Assembly: GCF_010093595.1 (NCBI RefSeq)
Contig: NW_022985437.1
Span: 2,757,809-2,821,808 of the forward strand
DNA from: Mytilinidion resinicola
Taxonomy: Eukaryota; Ascomycota; Dothideomycetes; Mytilinidiales; Mytilinidiaceae
Length of the DNA: 64,000 nucleotides
Direction of reading: 5' to 3'
Shown here in pieces: positions 33,159-45,298 of this stretch (position 1 is its first letter; each line of letters begins with the position of its first letter). The translations under genes were made by a program, and so were the position numbers. The notes under the pieces are model-generated. The model was not told the origin of the DNA. It saw only the letters and a program-made list of their open reading frames with translations, and searched no databases.

Positions 33159-36100
33159 ATGGATCCATTAAGTGCAGTCGTCAGCATCGCCGCACTCGCC
33201 GAGCTCGCCCTCAAGCTCACGTAAAAGTGCCACAAATACCTCAGCGACGTCAACGACGCCGACGAAGACGTCAGGTGTCTATACGAGAAAGTGGACTCAG
33301 TCCACAACATCTTGGAGAAGATCGTCTCGTTGACCCAGTCCGAGGACTCGGACCGACTTCCCACGATTGATGGAGTTCTGAAGAAGAATGGCATGGCACA
33401 ACGAATCAAGGAGCAGATGGAACAGATTGGTAAATCCTTGCAAAATAGAAGCGCCAAGCAACGGTCGAGGTACCGCAGGGGAAAAGTCTTGAGTAACTGG
33501 GCATGGTCGGTTGAGAAGAAGGAAGTGGAGAGAGCGATTGGCATGATCAAGAAGTACAGGGAGATATTTCACGAGGCTTTGGAAGTCGATAACGCGTATG
33601 TGTTCTGCGCACACGGCTTGTGCGGGAAAGTGCTCATATCTGTGAAGGTCTTTGTCAGCAGATACGAACCGGACAGTTAAGGAGGAGAAAGAGCGGGCCT
33701 GTCTTGAGAAGGTTATACGATGGTTACCCTCGGTGGATACGTCGGCGGATCATCATGTCGCGTGCTCCAGACATCAGGCTGGCACTGGAGAATGGCTGTT
33801 CCATCGGGAGGAATATATAACCTGGAAGGAAACGGCAGGGAGAGTTATATGGCTCAACGGAATCAGTAAGAGATTTTCTATAGTCGAGTTTAGATCGGAT
33901 TAATAAGTGATTCTAGCTGGCTGCGGCAAGACGGTTTTGAGGTAAAGGTCAAACATCGTGTAATATCCTTCGGGCTAACGCGAAACAGCTCTACAATCAT
34001 CGAACGCACTAAGTAAGAGTATGCGCTTGATTCTAAAGTTGTAACGGCATACTTCTACTTTAGCTTCGCTGCCCAACGGAACGCCACCAACTATGTCTCG
34101 TCCCTCATCCAGCAAATTCTCGTTCAGTATGGCAAGGTTCCGCCAAAGCTTCATGACTTTCATCAAAGCTGCAACGGCGGAGCCTCCAATCCATCTCTAC
34201 CGCAACTTCTTGATGCTCTAAGAAGTTTCGTTACGTCAGAGTCTGATAGGGTAACCGATATCTTCGATATTACGGACTCTTTAGATAAGTGTCTGTCGGG
34301 TGGGGGACCGAAACGGAGTCCTCGGTGTCATCAAAGAGATCACAAGTTGGAAAGAGACAAAGATGTACCTCTTTTTCACCAGCCAACTAGAGGTAGACAT
34401 TCAAAGAGTCTTCAGTAGCAGCTCAATACCCATGGCGGAATCGATCTTCGTTGATGCTTCCTAGATAAGCGGTGATATCGAGACTTACGTATCAGCGGAG
34501 ATCGAGAACGGCAACCAACTAAACAACCGGCCGAAAGAAGCTAAGGCTAGGATGAAGTCAAAGTTGATACAAGACGCTGGCGGAATGTGAGTAACTCGGC
34601 CACGGCCGTACCTCATAAGTATTAACTTATAAGTAATTCCCAAGGTTGCGCTGGGTCTATTATCAGCTTTCTAAGCTCCAAAAATGCAAAAGGTTGTCAG
34701 ATCTAGACGACGCGCTCAAGCATCTGCCTAAATCCCTTAGTGCCACTTATTTCACGCGTTCTGGGAAACATCGACCAAAGGTACCACGAGCCAGCACATC
34801 GCGCACTAGTATAGATTCTGTTCAAGGATATTCTCCTTCCTGAAAGCTACAGTTGGCAAAGATTTAATCCTATAGATGCACGTACTCTCGCCGATGCCAT
34901 CATAGTAGATCCCACTAGGAAACCGGCGTTTACGATGGATGGCAGACTTCGGCATCCCCTAACCGACATCTGCGATATCCTAGGCAGCCTCGTGGTCGCA
35001 GATGGAAGATTCGTTCCTTTAGCTCATTCCTCCGTCAGGGTGTACCTACTGTCCGGGGATGATATTAACTTGATTTCACGGAGACCACCGCTCGGGCAAT
35101 GATGGAGGAGAGTTGCCATCTTTTTTGCGCGAAGCCTTCAAATTGAGCTGCATGTTGCCACGAAGCTCTAAAACAGTCGTGGAAGGTTTCCACACGGCCT
35201 TCTCCTTCACGAAGCTTGCATCCGGAATTCTGGGACGCCGACAACCTGAAGTATGGGAACGACAGAGGCTCCAGTCATTCGACTTAAACGTGGCGACTAA
35301 GTTGGCTTGTACCTTTGGTTGGATAGATGTGCTGGAAGCCCTACTCGAAGCTGGGATTCCTATTCGTACAAGTGGCTCGGAAGGAATGACTCCTCTGTAC
35401 ATAGCAGCACAGGCCCAAAAAGAAGCGATCGTTAGACTGCTGATCGAGAGAAGCCGAGATTAATGCAACAGACGGGCGAGAACGCACCAATTTGCATTAA
35501 GAAACTGATCGACGAGATATTCCCGCCATGGGTCTTCTTATTGACAACGGCGCGGACGTGGGCGCAAAAGGTAATATAGGATGGACGCCTCTGCACCTAC
35601 TCGCCCAACACTGGGATTATTCGTACTCAGGTCCTCAAGTTTCGGCGGGAATGCTCCGCATCCTATTGAAATCAGATGCTAACCTCAACGCACAAGACCT
35701 AGCTGGGAACACTCCACTACACCTTACAAGCTGCAACGACCCAGAATGGCGCAGTTGCTAATTCATAATGGCGCTGACTTTAATGCGACAAACCATAATC
35801 GGAAGACCTCGCTACTGAAAGAAGCCATGCCGCTGTCGCAGACGTTTTCTTTGAAAACAGGGCCTACATCATGGCAGATAGAGACGGAACCACGCCGTTG
35901 CACACAGCATGTTGTAGGCTCGACATGCATATGACTGAGCTTTGCATCAAATACCAGATTGAAGTCAATGTCCTTGATACAAGGAAGAGGAGCGCGCTTC
36001 ACCGATTGGTGTCACGCCCTGCGACGAGCAAAAAACAGTGGTACGATGATCGATGGGCATTGGATACTTTCAAGACAATTTTCGGTTCTCTGATCGAGAA

Positions 36101-36194
36101 TGGCATCGATATACATCTAAAGGACGAGAATGGGAACACTGCGTTGGATCTGGCGAAACTTAGTGAGGATGAGATCGCGAGCTTTCGGTCTTGA
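33159..36194 (+). pseudogene. NACHT-ankyrin STAND protein, paralogue 2, decayed
   Basis: The start MDPLSAVVSIAALAELALKLT matches paralogue 1 but is stopped by TAA at 33222-33224. The N-terminal domain then continues to a GTATGT donor at 33596. The NACHT part is scattered: GEWLFHREEY and VIWLNGI, a 25-nt mini-exon at 33917-33941 encoding the Walker A GCGKTVL, then STIIERTK followed by a stop. DIFDITDSLD is a degenerate Walker B. The RWVYYQLSKLQKC segment follows a canonical GTGAGT intron at 34587. Ankyrin units appear in several frames (LIDNGADVGAKGNIGWTPLHLLA; LIHNGADFNATN; LIENGIDIHLKDENGNTALDLA). At least five lesions exclude a full product. Confidence 0.75.
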
Positions 36195-37283
36195 AGAATC
36201 TCTATAGACAAACAACTTACAAGTGAGAATCGTAATTATCTTAATAAGCTCGCTACAGAAATGGCATGGGATGTACAAATGCCCCCTTCTGTTATCACTA
36301 TCAACTTGACTGAAGGTTGCAACTGAACAGCATCAGCTCGACAAGGTGCTGAGGATTAGGGCCAAAAATGTAGCTTCACAGCCGTCTCAGAAGATTTTAC
36401 GGCGAATTGATGAACCATTTGCTCACATGATGCGACTGTACGAGGTTGTCAAGCACCATATATTTTGAACGCAAATTAAGACGTGTGCGTTTAAGCACTT
36501 TTGGATATCATTTTCAAGTATATATAGAGTCGTAATTTAGGTAGGGCGCATAGCGGCAGTCCGAAATGGGGAAGAGGATGTTTTCGGCGGTAAGATTGCC
36601 AATAGTTCTATTTCAAATCCGCCGAAGTGGCACGAGCCTGTCCTCTCTTGATCCCATTCCAACTCCATCAACGCTCTCTCATTCCCACAGTATCCAAATC
36701 TATCACCACTACCATCCCCGACACAAGCATTTGATGCATCTTCAACTGAAGTCTTCATGACTAGAGCCCTCGTGATAAGACCGCCCGGGAAGCCAATCGA
36801 GACGACATCATACACCTTGCTCAAGCAGTCACCAGGAAAAGAGAGCCAAGAATAATTGAAATAAAGCAGCTTTCTCATCAAAAGGTCAATAGTGGGATCC
36901 ACGACTCTGTATGCGGCCCGTTGGCTAGATGGTTATACTTCAGCAAGATGTAGCTGAACTAGGATCGCGATATCCTCCCTGACCTTTCCGAATCAGCCCC
37001 TCTGCCTTCGCGTGTATCACTGTTCTCGTCAAGTCGTCAATATGTGTCCCAGCGGTTGAACAAGCTTGATCACGCGCGGTCAGTAGGGCCTGTCCGAGTC
37101 GAGCAATGCGTCGTATTGTAAGACGCAGCATCAGTACACCAAAACAGGGATTATATATAGAGTGTACCCCTCAGACGGCGTAACCTTACTCACAACACAC
37201 TTTGGCCCCAGAAATCGCGCTCGGAACCTATTCTACTAACAGCATGTCCATTTTCCACGTAATCTCAGTTTAACCATTTCATC
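36195..37283. other. Intergenic region upstream of NLR paralogue 3
   Basis: A TATATATA at about 37153 lies some 130 bp before the next ATG. Two minus-strand frames (36537-36902 and 36940-37131) have no family resemblance and are not called. The shared upstream element seen before paralogues 1 and 2 was not found here. Confidence 0.4.
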
Positions 37284-40200
37284 ATGGAAGTCATCGGCAC
37301 AGCCACCGCCCTTATCGCCGTTGCAGAGTTCTCATTGAAGCTATTCAAGGCGTGCGACTCTTACTACAGGGCTGTTAAGGAAGCTCCGCGCGAGATCAAA
37401 AGACTTTCCGAAGAAACTAGGTCCTTTGATACCAACCTGAGGATACTCCACGCTATAGCGACCTCGCCCGACGCAGCCAAAGTCCCAATACTCGTGGAAT
37501 TGATGAAAGCCGATGGCCCACGGGAAGAATGCCAGGCTCTATTGCGCAGTCTACTCACAAAACTTGGCGAAGGGAACGATCGACATGCCAAGCGCAAAGT
37601 ATTCAAGCAAATGAAATGGCCGCTTGAGAAAGAGGATATGGACAATGGCATTTCGGTTCTAGAGAGGCATAGAAAGGATCTAGACTTTGCGCTGAGTAGT
37701 GACAACTTGTAAGGTTGTTTTATCGTAACATCCCACAAAACTTACAGCAGATAGGAATATTTCTGTAGCCACAAACCGTATGATTGCTCAAATTTATGAC
37801 AATACGGCGATGAAGCAGAAGGACGACCGTTGCGATAGAATACTCGAGTGGCTACCAACCACAGATACCGCAATGAACCACGAGGAAGCTCGTAAGAAGC
37901 ACCAGGACGGAACGGGAGAATGGCTATTCAAGACGGATCAATGGGGAAACTGGATCTCCAACAGAGGCTCCGTGATGTGGCTTAACGGAATGCGTAAGAT
38001 GTTTGATGCTCCAAATTCATAAGCGTTGTAGACTGATTAAACGTAGCTGGCTGCGGAAAGACCGTCTTGGGTAAGAACCATCGTCCCGACTTCCTACTAA
38101 TGACAATAAGTTCCAGCCCTAATAAAGCGTCATACTCCCAACATTTTAAGGAGGTCGCTAATTGCTTGTCCGGTTCCACAGCGATCGAGCGTCTGGAAGA
38201 GCGCTGCAAGGTCGAGTCTAGTTCCATCTTGGCGTACTTTTATTTCGATTTTAGATCGGAAAGAAGCGCGAGCCACCTTTTGGCATCCCTAATTCAGCAA
38301 CTTGTATGAGCCTCGAGAACACTCCCCAAAAGTGTCATTGATCTATTCGAGAAATGCAGTAATGGGCAGTCCAAACCTTCTCAAAGACGTTTGGCTTCGG
38401 GCTTAGAAAGTTTCATAGCATGGACGACGTCAGAACTCGACAGTATCTCAGACGTCTATGTAGTAGTCGATGCGTTGGACGAGTCCTCCCTTCAGAAGGA
38501 CGCCCGAAAAGAAGTCTTAGAAGCTGTCAAGCGGCTGGCCGGTACGAAAAACACCAAGCTGCACTTACTTCTGACCAGTCGCCCGGAATTGGACATTGTA
38601 GACTCTCTGGCACCACTATTAACCGTTCCAGGGATCTCCATCCAGAGTCACCAAATCCAGGCCGACATTTCCCATTATGTGTCGACACAGATCAGAGAGA
38701 GCAATACCCTGCGAAAGCTCCGACCAGAAGATGCTTTGAGGATACAAAATACTTTGACCGAAAAGGCCAACGGAATGCAAGTATTCTCAGATCTCATCTA
38801 CACCTTTAGCTCGATGGCACTTTGTGGCGGAACGACGTTACTCAGATATCATCATGAAATCCTGATTCAGCCATGTTAGATGAAAATTTATTCTTATCAG
38901 TAGCTAACATGTAGTACAGGATTCGATGGGTTTTCTGCCAGATGGAAGTCATCCGCAAATGCATCTCATCATCGGATATCTACAAGGCATTGGATCGCCT
39001 GCCAACTGATCTCAACGAAACATACGATCGAATCCTCGAAGCTATTCCTAAAGCCCATCAACCCATCGCCCATAGAGCCCTCGCCTGGTTGTTTTTTAGC
39101 AGGTCGCCACTGTTAGCCGATGTGCTTGCGGAAGCTTCCATCATCGATCCATGCGCGTAGACTCCATTTGATCCTGACGATAGACTTTTGAATGCGGGAG
39201 ATGGCATTCGTGACATACTAAGCTCACTAGTCGTCACCCCGCTAATCTTCGGCAACGGCAACCCAGAGTACGGCCGCAAGAGCTGTCTGGCACATTTTTC
39301 GGTCGAAGAATTTCTGCTCTCTGGCTAGAGCGCACATGTCCAGATACAAAAAGCCAATGCCAACAGTATGATGGCGGAAGCTTGTTTTGCTTATCTGGCT
39401 AAGATCTGCGAGCTTCTTCGACGGGATGTTGAGCCCGATACAGCTTTTTATGTGTTGAGTTTTGCGCATCATGCCGCCAGCAACGTCATGCACTATGCGA
39501 GTGAGTCTGGAAAGACTCTCAGTCCTACGCTTGAAGGCCTATTGCCGCAGCATCTTGACACGAAATTACCCTCGAAGTTTGTCTCGCCTCCAGGTAGTAG
39601 TATCGGAACTGACATGCTCCAATCTGCGATCTATATTGATAATAAGGAAATTCTGGAAAGGATAGTCAGTGTTGGAGGACAGCATCTTTTGACGACCAAA
39701 GACGGGCAGGGATGTTTCTCCGCTCCATGGCGCAACGAGCACAGGGAGAGCGAATGCCACCAAGGTGCTTCTCAAACATGGAGCCGACGTGCATGCGGTG
39801 GACAGATACTACGGCTGGACTCCTCTCCATATCGCGTGCACCTGGTTTCCATGCCGAATAGAAATAGCTCGATATCTCATAACTAACCACGCCAATGTCA
39901 ATGCCACAGACCGTGATGGAGATACACCATTACTCCTAGTATGCCGCAATAAACATCTCGTGGAAGCAAGGCATGAGCATGTCAACTTTGCACGGCTGCT
40001 GCTCGACTCTAATGCCGATATCCATTTCGTCAACAACAAGACAGGGAATACGCCCCTTACCAACACTTGTCCAATTGGCTGTAAGCCACTCGTATCATTC
40101 CTCATAGACCGTGGCGCGGACGTCAACATGTCGACGGCAAACGGGAGGACGGCACTACAAACCGCCGCAGCCTGTAATCATCCAGAGATACTTCCATTTC

Positions 40201-40795
40201 TCGTCAAAAAAGGCGCCGATATCGAGCAGAAAAACTCCGGAGGTAGTACAGCAATCGCCTTGGCTGCCCCATTTCCCGGGCCCGCATTTCAGTCTATCGA
40301 GACGCTCCTGCGACTCGGCGCTCGATCGGACTGCGTTGATGATGGCGGCGGCACGCCACTCCATGCCCTTGTCCACGGCATCAAATACTGGACCAGGCTG
40401 TACCCGGAAGCGATCGTGGCTTCATATCGGCTCTTGATAGAAAATGGGGCGGATCAGAAACAGAAAGACAAGAATGGACGTACGGTGTTGGATCTCGCTA
40501 GGGACCTTGGCATACCTAGTGCAGAGGAGGCTCTGAGATTCTTCGAGGATGCTGAAACGTGGGAGATCAAGCCACGAAAGGCCGAACCCTTCACGCCAGC
40601 CGAGTTTGAGGCTCTGGAGGAAGAACTTTCGATACGGGCTATATCGTGCAGAAAATCCGGAATTCCCCGACGAGCTAACGACTGGAAAACAAACCCAGAG
40701 CTATCATAAAAGGGAATCGCCTTGTTTTCGTCTTCTTGATATTTGGCGCGCTGTCCGGGATCCTCCTCTACGCTTTCTTCAGATTCCGCCGGTAA
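37284..40795 (+). pseudogene. NACHT-ankyrin STAND protein, paralogue 3, few lesions
   Basis: Exon 37284-37708 (MEVIGTATALIAVAEFSLKL, N-terminal domain) is followed by 37755-37993, a 24-nt exon 38047-38070 with the Walker A GCGKTVL, 38182-38776, and 38920-40645. A last exon 40699-40795 would add LVFVFLIFGALSGILLYAFF, a membrane helix. Walker B reads VYVVVDALDES. Lesions are TGA at 38307, TAG at 39158 and TAG at 39326, all in frame, and a one-base shift near 39708. Downstream the ankyrin repeats are open (LLKHGADVHAVD.., LIDRGADVNMSTANGRTALQTAA). The fourth intron uses a GC donor (GCAAGT at 38777). The limited number of breaks suggests recent inactivation. Confidence 0.75.
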
Positions 40796-41306
40796 TTTCT
40801 CGTCAAACGTCACACCTACTTCAAAACTGTCTCCACACCCCCCACAAAATCTATCCCCTCAACACCCCTCCACAGACTCCTGCCCAAACGCACCCCTCCC
40901 AAACCAAAAGCTTCCCCGCCCCACCCCCTCTCCCCTCTCCCCTCTCCCCTCCCCTATCTCCTCCATAGAAAAACGATGGACCCCGCTTCAACCACCAGCC
41001 CACTAGGCAGCGAATCTCGCAAGCGCGTTTCCGAAAGAGAAGGATCAATTCTGCGAAAAGGTTTTGGGATGCAGTTCCAAGACCCGCGACCGCTGAACCA
41101 CCTACCTACGTAAGCGATCCATGTTGATTATTTTGACTACACGCGACCAGCGTTCTGGGGGGTGTCCCAGCAGGGCGAACAGTCGGTCACTTTCGTTGTG
41201 CACCGGGCCTGATATCGCGCGTGCTCGCGTGCTGGCGTGCATATCCTGGCGAACGGCTGGAGATTGAACGACTAGGGGGGATGGGAGCGTAGACTCAGAC
41301 GGGACG

Positions 41307-41340
<34 letters not shown>

Positions 41341-41493
41341 TGGAAGGGGAGGATAGAACTCGTGTACTCGTTTCCTATGCTAATGAAGGCGGGTATTACC
41401 ACGACCTAATGCCAGACCTAAAACGCCGCCCACCGTGAAGGAACCCATATCGTCCATTCCGTTCCATTTCATATACACACCACGACCGGGTCT
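40796..41493. other. Intergenic region with a 30-base G run
   Basis: Pyrimidine-rich stretches at 40910-40960, then a long poly-G tract listed next. No gene. Confidence 0.5.
41310..41339 (+). repeat. (G)30 homopolymer
   Basis: Thirty consecutive G. Such tracts can form G-quadruplexes but are also common at weak points of assemblies, where the true length is uncertain. Confidence 0.9.
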
Positions 41494-43062
41494 TCACACA
41501 CTCCCCTTCAAGTCGACAAACCCCTCGCCATCCCCCCCCTCCCCCCCATCCTCCTCCAAATCCACAACCACCCCCTCCTCCTCCTCCTCCAACGCCACCC
41601 CCCGCCCCCCCCCCGTCGCCTCCTCATACCACCCCCCGCCCAGCACCCACCCACTCACCAACTCCTTCGCCCGCTCACTCATCCCGTAATACCCCGGATT
41701 ATTCCGCGGCTCAAACATGCCCATATGCGCCCCGGCCTCGTCCCGCGCCCTATCATTCACGCTCTTCACGAAAAACCGCCCCAGCTCCAGATCCCGCTTC
41801 GGCAGGTTACAGAACGTGCGACTCGGCCCGGAGATCTGCTTCGCATAGCTCGAGCTGCCCGCCGCTGGCGCCGGCGCCGGCGCCGGCTCGGCCGCGCGGC
41901 CCAGCGCGGTGTAGATGTTGGCGAAGCCGACGTGCTGCTGTTCGTTCAGCTTGACGATGGCGGCGAGCCGCGCCTCGAGCTCCGCGCCGCGCGCGAGCGC
42001 GCCGACGAACTCGAGGTGCGAGCCGACCCACTGCCACCCGCTGCTGAGGTCGGCGCGCTTGAGGTAGGCGGCGGCGCCGCCGGCGGCGACGGCGCCCGCT
42101 GCGCCGGCGAAGAGGGCGACGCGGCCGTAGCGCTGCCACAGCGGCGCGGCGGCGACGTCGACGGTGGCGTCCTCGGCGGCGGCCGAGGGCGCCGCGGGCA
42201 GCATTTTGGAGGCCTCGACGGCCGACTTCTCGGGCGCGGCCGACGTGAAGGCCGAGCTGAGCGAGCTGTACCACGACGCGGCGGTTTTGGCCGTGTTCCA
42301 GTGGCCTTCGGCGCCGTGGGCGACGACGCCGGGGGAGATGCCGAGGTAGGGGGTGTCGAAGGCGAGGAGGGCGGCGATGTAGGGGAACATGAGGGTGGAG
42401 GCGGAGGGGAGGGAGGGGGTGGAGTCGGAGGTGGTGGTAGTGTTGGACATGGAGGCGGAGGGCGAGTGGATTGGTTGTTCGCGCGTGATGGAGAGGAGGG
42501 TCTCGGCGGCGACGATGCCGCCCATGCTGTGGCCGATGAGGATGGTGTGGACCGAGGGGTCGACGGTGGGGGAGGGGGTCGAGGAGGCGACTTCGAGGTC
42601 TATGACTTTGTTTTGGAGCCTGCGATGTTCTTTGGTCAGTCTTCGTTGATCGGAACTAACATCCAGCTTCCCTATATCTTCATATAGAAAGCATCTAACG
42701 TACCATTCCTTGAACCTGGCCACACACTCCTTCAAATCCCCCCGCGTCTCAAACTTCGGATATGTAATCGCCAGCACCTCGACCTTGGGCAGCGCATGTT
42801 GGAGGATCGCTTTCAGGTGAGAGGGAAAGTTTCCAAAGGTGTCGTCGCCGCCCTGCATGTACGAGCGTCAGCGAGCACATTCAGTAGTCAGGAGCTTGCG
42901 ACGCCGTGGGTGGAATAACGGAGTGAGTTGCTCGCCCTCGAGACCTCGGCGGCGTCCAGCTAGTCGTGAGGCCCGGAGCTTGCTCAGCGTCGGAAAGTTG
43001 GGAGAGAGAGATGTGCGGACCTTGAATCCGTGGATAAAGCACAGCAGCAGCGTCTTCTTCAT
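41494..43062 (-). CDS. Lipase-like alpha/beta hydrolase (DUF676-type)
   Basis: Exons 43021-43062, 42704-42852 and 41494-42619 give 438 residues, all joints in frame (GTCCGC..GCAG and GTACGT..GCAG). The start MKKTLLLCFIHGFKGGDDTF forms the first strand with an HGF oxyanion-type motif. ILIGHSMGGIVAAE carries the nucleophile Ser in a GxSxG elbow. AFDTPYLGISPGV follows, as in Ser-lipase-like fungal proteins. A hydrophobic Ala/Gly-rich segment (FAGAAGAVAAGGAAAYL) may be a membrane anchor. The C-terminal 40 residues are rich in Glu, Asp and Gly. The expected activity is ester hydrolysis on lipids, perhaps at a membrane; the substrate is unknown. The second intron is also open in frame, so an unspliced reading is possible. 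Confidence 0.75.
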
Positions 43063-43936
43063 GGCGAGCCTCGACTGTGTTCCTGCATTGCGGGGACGGA
43101 GGCGCGGTCGAGTGGGTTGACGTGGTGAGATCGGGGCGCGCTTGCTGGGATGGGGCTTGGCGCGAGATTGGTGCCCAGGCGCAGGTGGGGGTGCAGGTGG
43201 GGGTGCAGCTTTGAAGATCGGATAGGATGAAATATTCCAGGCATTCGTACCTTTGCAGGTTGAGTTCCGGTTGGATTGGGGCGAGTGGGACTGGGAAGCT
43301 CTGAGAGTAGAATTGTTGATTATTTTGGCCAGAATTCTTTGTGGGTGCATTGCCTTTATGGAGAGATCTGTATTAACCACGAAGCAAACTTGGAATCATA
43401 TCACTTCTCTCTTTCTTAGCTCAACAAACTCTCTATTCTGTTAGAGTTGTAATCGTTGTAACCAACGTCGCAAAGTCCGCGTCTGAAGCTTGAACCTCCT
43501 CCCAATATCAGCGACGTCATACATCATCACATACCACAACGCCCCGTCTCCCAAACTCTGCAGTAAATCCTGGAAACATGAAAATTCCAATATTTCCTCC
43601 CCGTATCAAGCTTCCCAGCCATTTCGAACCTCGAACCTCGAACCTCGGAGTTCAGGAGCCTCGGAGTCTAGGAGATGATCAGGGCGGGAGTCTAGGAGTT
43701 TAAGTGGGGCACAGCTATCATCCTTCCATCATGGATCGTTGACGGAGGTTGATAAAGCGCGCCCTCGGAAAAGAAATATAATAGTCACCCCACCACGCTT
43801 CTTTCTTGACTTTAGCTCTTGTGCACCTTCGCAACAAAGTCCAAAACTCAACTGGCTTTCTCTAGACTCGGACAGCCTTCGAAACAATAAATACCTGGCT
43901 TCTTCGTATTTCAAATCAAGTTTTCTTTTGTGGAGA
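43063..43936. other. Divergent intergenic region
   Basis: Separates the lipase-like gene (minus) and the alcohol dehydrogenase gene (plus), which are divergently transcribed and could share regulation. Repeats of CTCGGAGT/CGAACCT near 43620-43690 are short and local. No gene. Confidence 0.45.
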
Positions 43937-45298
43937 ATGGCACCTTCCATCCCCAAAACCTCCCGCGCCGTCGTCCTCGAAGCCGCAAACGCGCCATGGA
44001 CGATCAAAGAAGTCGAAACCCCAGCACCGAAGGATGGAGAGGTCCTGATCAAGGTCCTCGCGTGCGGGGTCTGCCAATCCGACATCTCGGTGCAGCAAGG
44101 CCATTTTGGGCCAATGTAAGTTTTTCTACTTCCCTCACACCTTCTTAAGCTCTGAAAGAACATACTACCCCTACCTTTCCTCTGTCCTCAGTTCGTGAGG
44201 GGGTTTGGCGTTATTTTTCTTCATCCCTACTCGCCGAGTCCTTTTTTCTTCGTCTACTAACCAGTTGGTGTTTCGCAGGGTCAACTTCCCCATAACCCCC
44301 GGCCACGAAGTCATCGGCAAGGTCGTTGCCCTCGGCTCCGGCGTCACAAAGTTCAAAATCGGCGACAAAGTCGGCGGTCCATGGCACGGCGGCCACGACG
44401 GGACGTGTAAAGCGTGTAACCGGGGTTTGTTCCAGATGTGCGATAACGAGGCTGTGAATGGTGTTACGCGGAATGGGGGATGTATGTTGCTCTTCTTTTT
44501 TCTTCTTCACATAAACCCCGGGGTGGGCCGAGGTGGGCGAAGGAGGTCCTGGTCCCTTTAGCTAACATTGAGTAGACGCCGAGTATTGCACCCTCCGAAC
44601 AGAGGCCGTCGTCCGCATCCCCGACAGTGCCGACGCCGCAACCTACGCGCCCCTCCTCTGCGCCGGCATCACCGTCTTCAATTCCATCCGGCGCATGAAC
44701 ATCGCTGCCGGCGACATGGTCGCGATCCAGGGACTCGGCGGGCTGGGGCATCTGGCTCTCCAGTACTCTCGTAAAATGGGCTACCGCACCGTCGCGCTCT
44801 CGTCGTCGGCCGCGAAGAAGGATTTCGCGCTCCAGCTGGGCGCGAACGAGTATATCGACACGAGTAAGGAGGATGCGGCGGAGGCGCTGCAGAAGCTGGG
44901 AGGCGCGGCGTGTGTGGTTGTCACGGCGCCGAATCCGAAGGTGATTAGTGGGCTCGTAGGTGGTTGTGCGGCGGGTGGGAAGGTTGTTGTTTTGACGCGT
45001 GAGTGTGCCCTTCTACTCGCCCCTCCACTCTCCGTCTCTCTGAATTGGCTAATATTGATGTGTTGCAGCTGTTGGAGAGGTCCCGGTCAATACGGTGACT
45101 ATGATCATGAAAGGCATCTCGGTGCATGGCTGGCCTTCTGGCCACGCGCTGGATTCCGAGGAAGCAATTGCGTTTGCTGAGAACCAGGGGGTTGAGTGTA
45201 TGGTTGAGAAGTTTCCATTTGACAAGGTGGAGGATGCCGTCGAGAGGGTTACGAGTGGGAAGGTTAGGTTTAGGAGTGTGCTTGTTATGGAGGAGTAG
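43937..45298 (+). CDS. Zinc-dependent alcohol dehydrogenase (MDR family)
   Basis: Exons 43937-44115, 44279-44481, 44576-44998 and 45069-45298 give 344 residues with GT..AG borders and unbroken phase. GVCQSD (Cys46), GHE (His69, Glu70) and the later LLCAG Cys are the catalytic zinc ligands. The structural-zinc loop reads HDGTCKACNRGLFQMC, with Asp at the usual first Cys place. GLGGLGHLALQ is the Rossmann NAD(P) motif, and GANEYIDTS follows. The C-terminus KFPFDKVEDAVERVTSGKVRFRSVLVM is typical. The enzyme would oxidise alcohols or reduce aldehydes in the cytosol. Fungal ADHs close to bacterial AdhP-like enzymes share this layout. Frame and splice sites are convincing; the substrate is open. 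Confidence 0.9.

Noticed and set aside
36902..36990. Possible tRNA (TGGCTAGATGG-like box A)
   Set aside because: No box B of the GGTTCGANTCC type and no acceptor stem pairing.
36940..37131. 63-residue minus-strand frame divergent from NLR paralogue 3
   Set aside because: Has an ATG but no family resemblance or conserved context; likely chance.
41725..42687. Plus-strand 320-residue frame opposite the lipase-like gene
   Set aside because: Low-complexity Gly/Arg antisense shadow.
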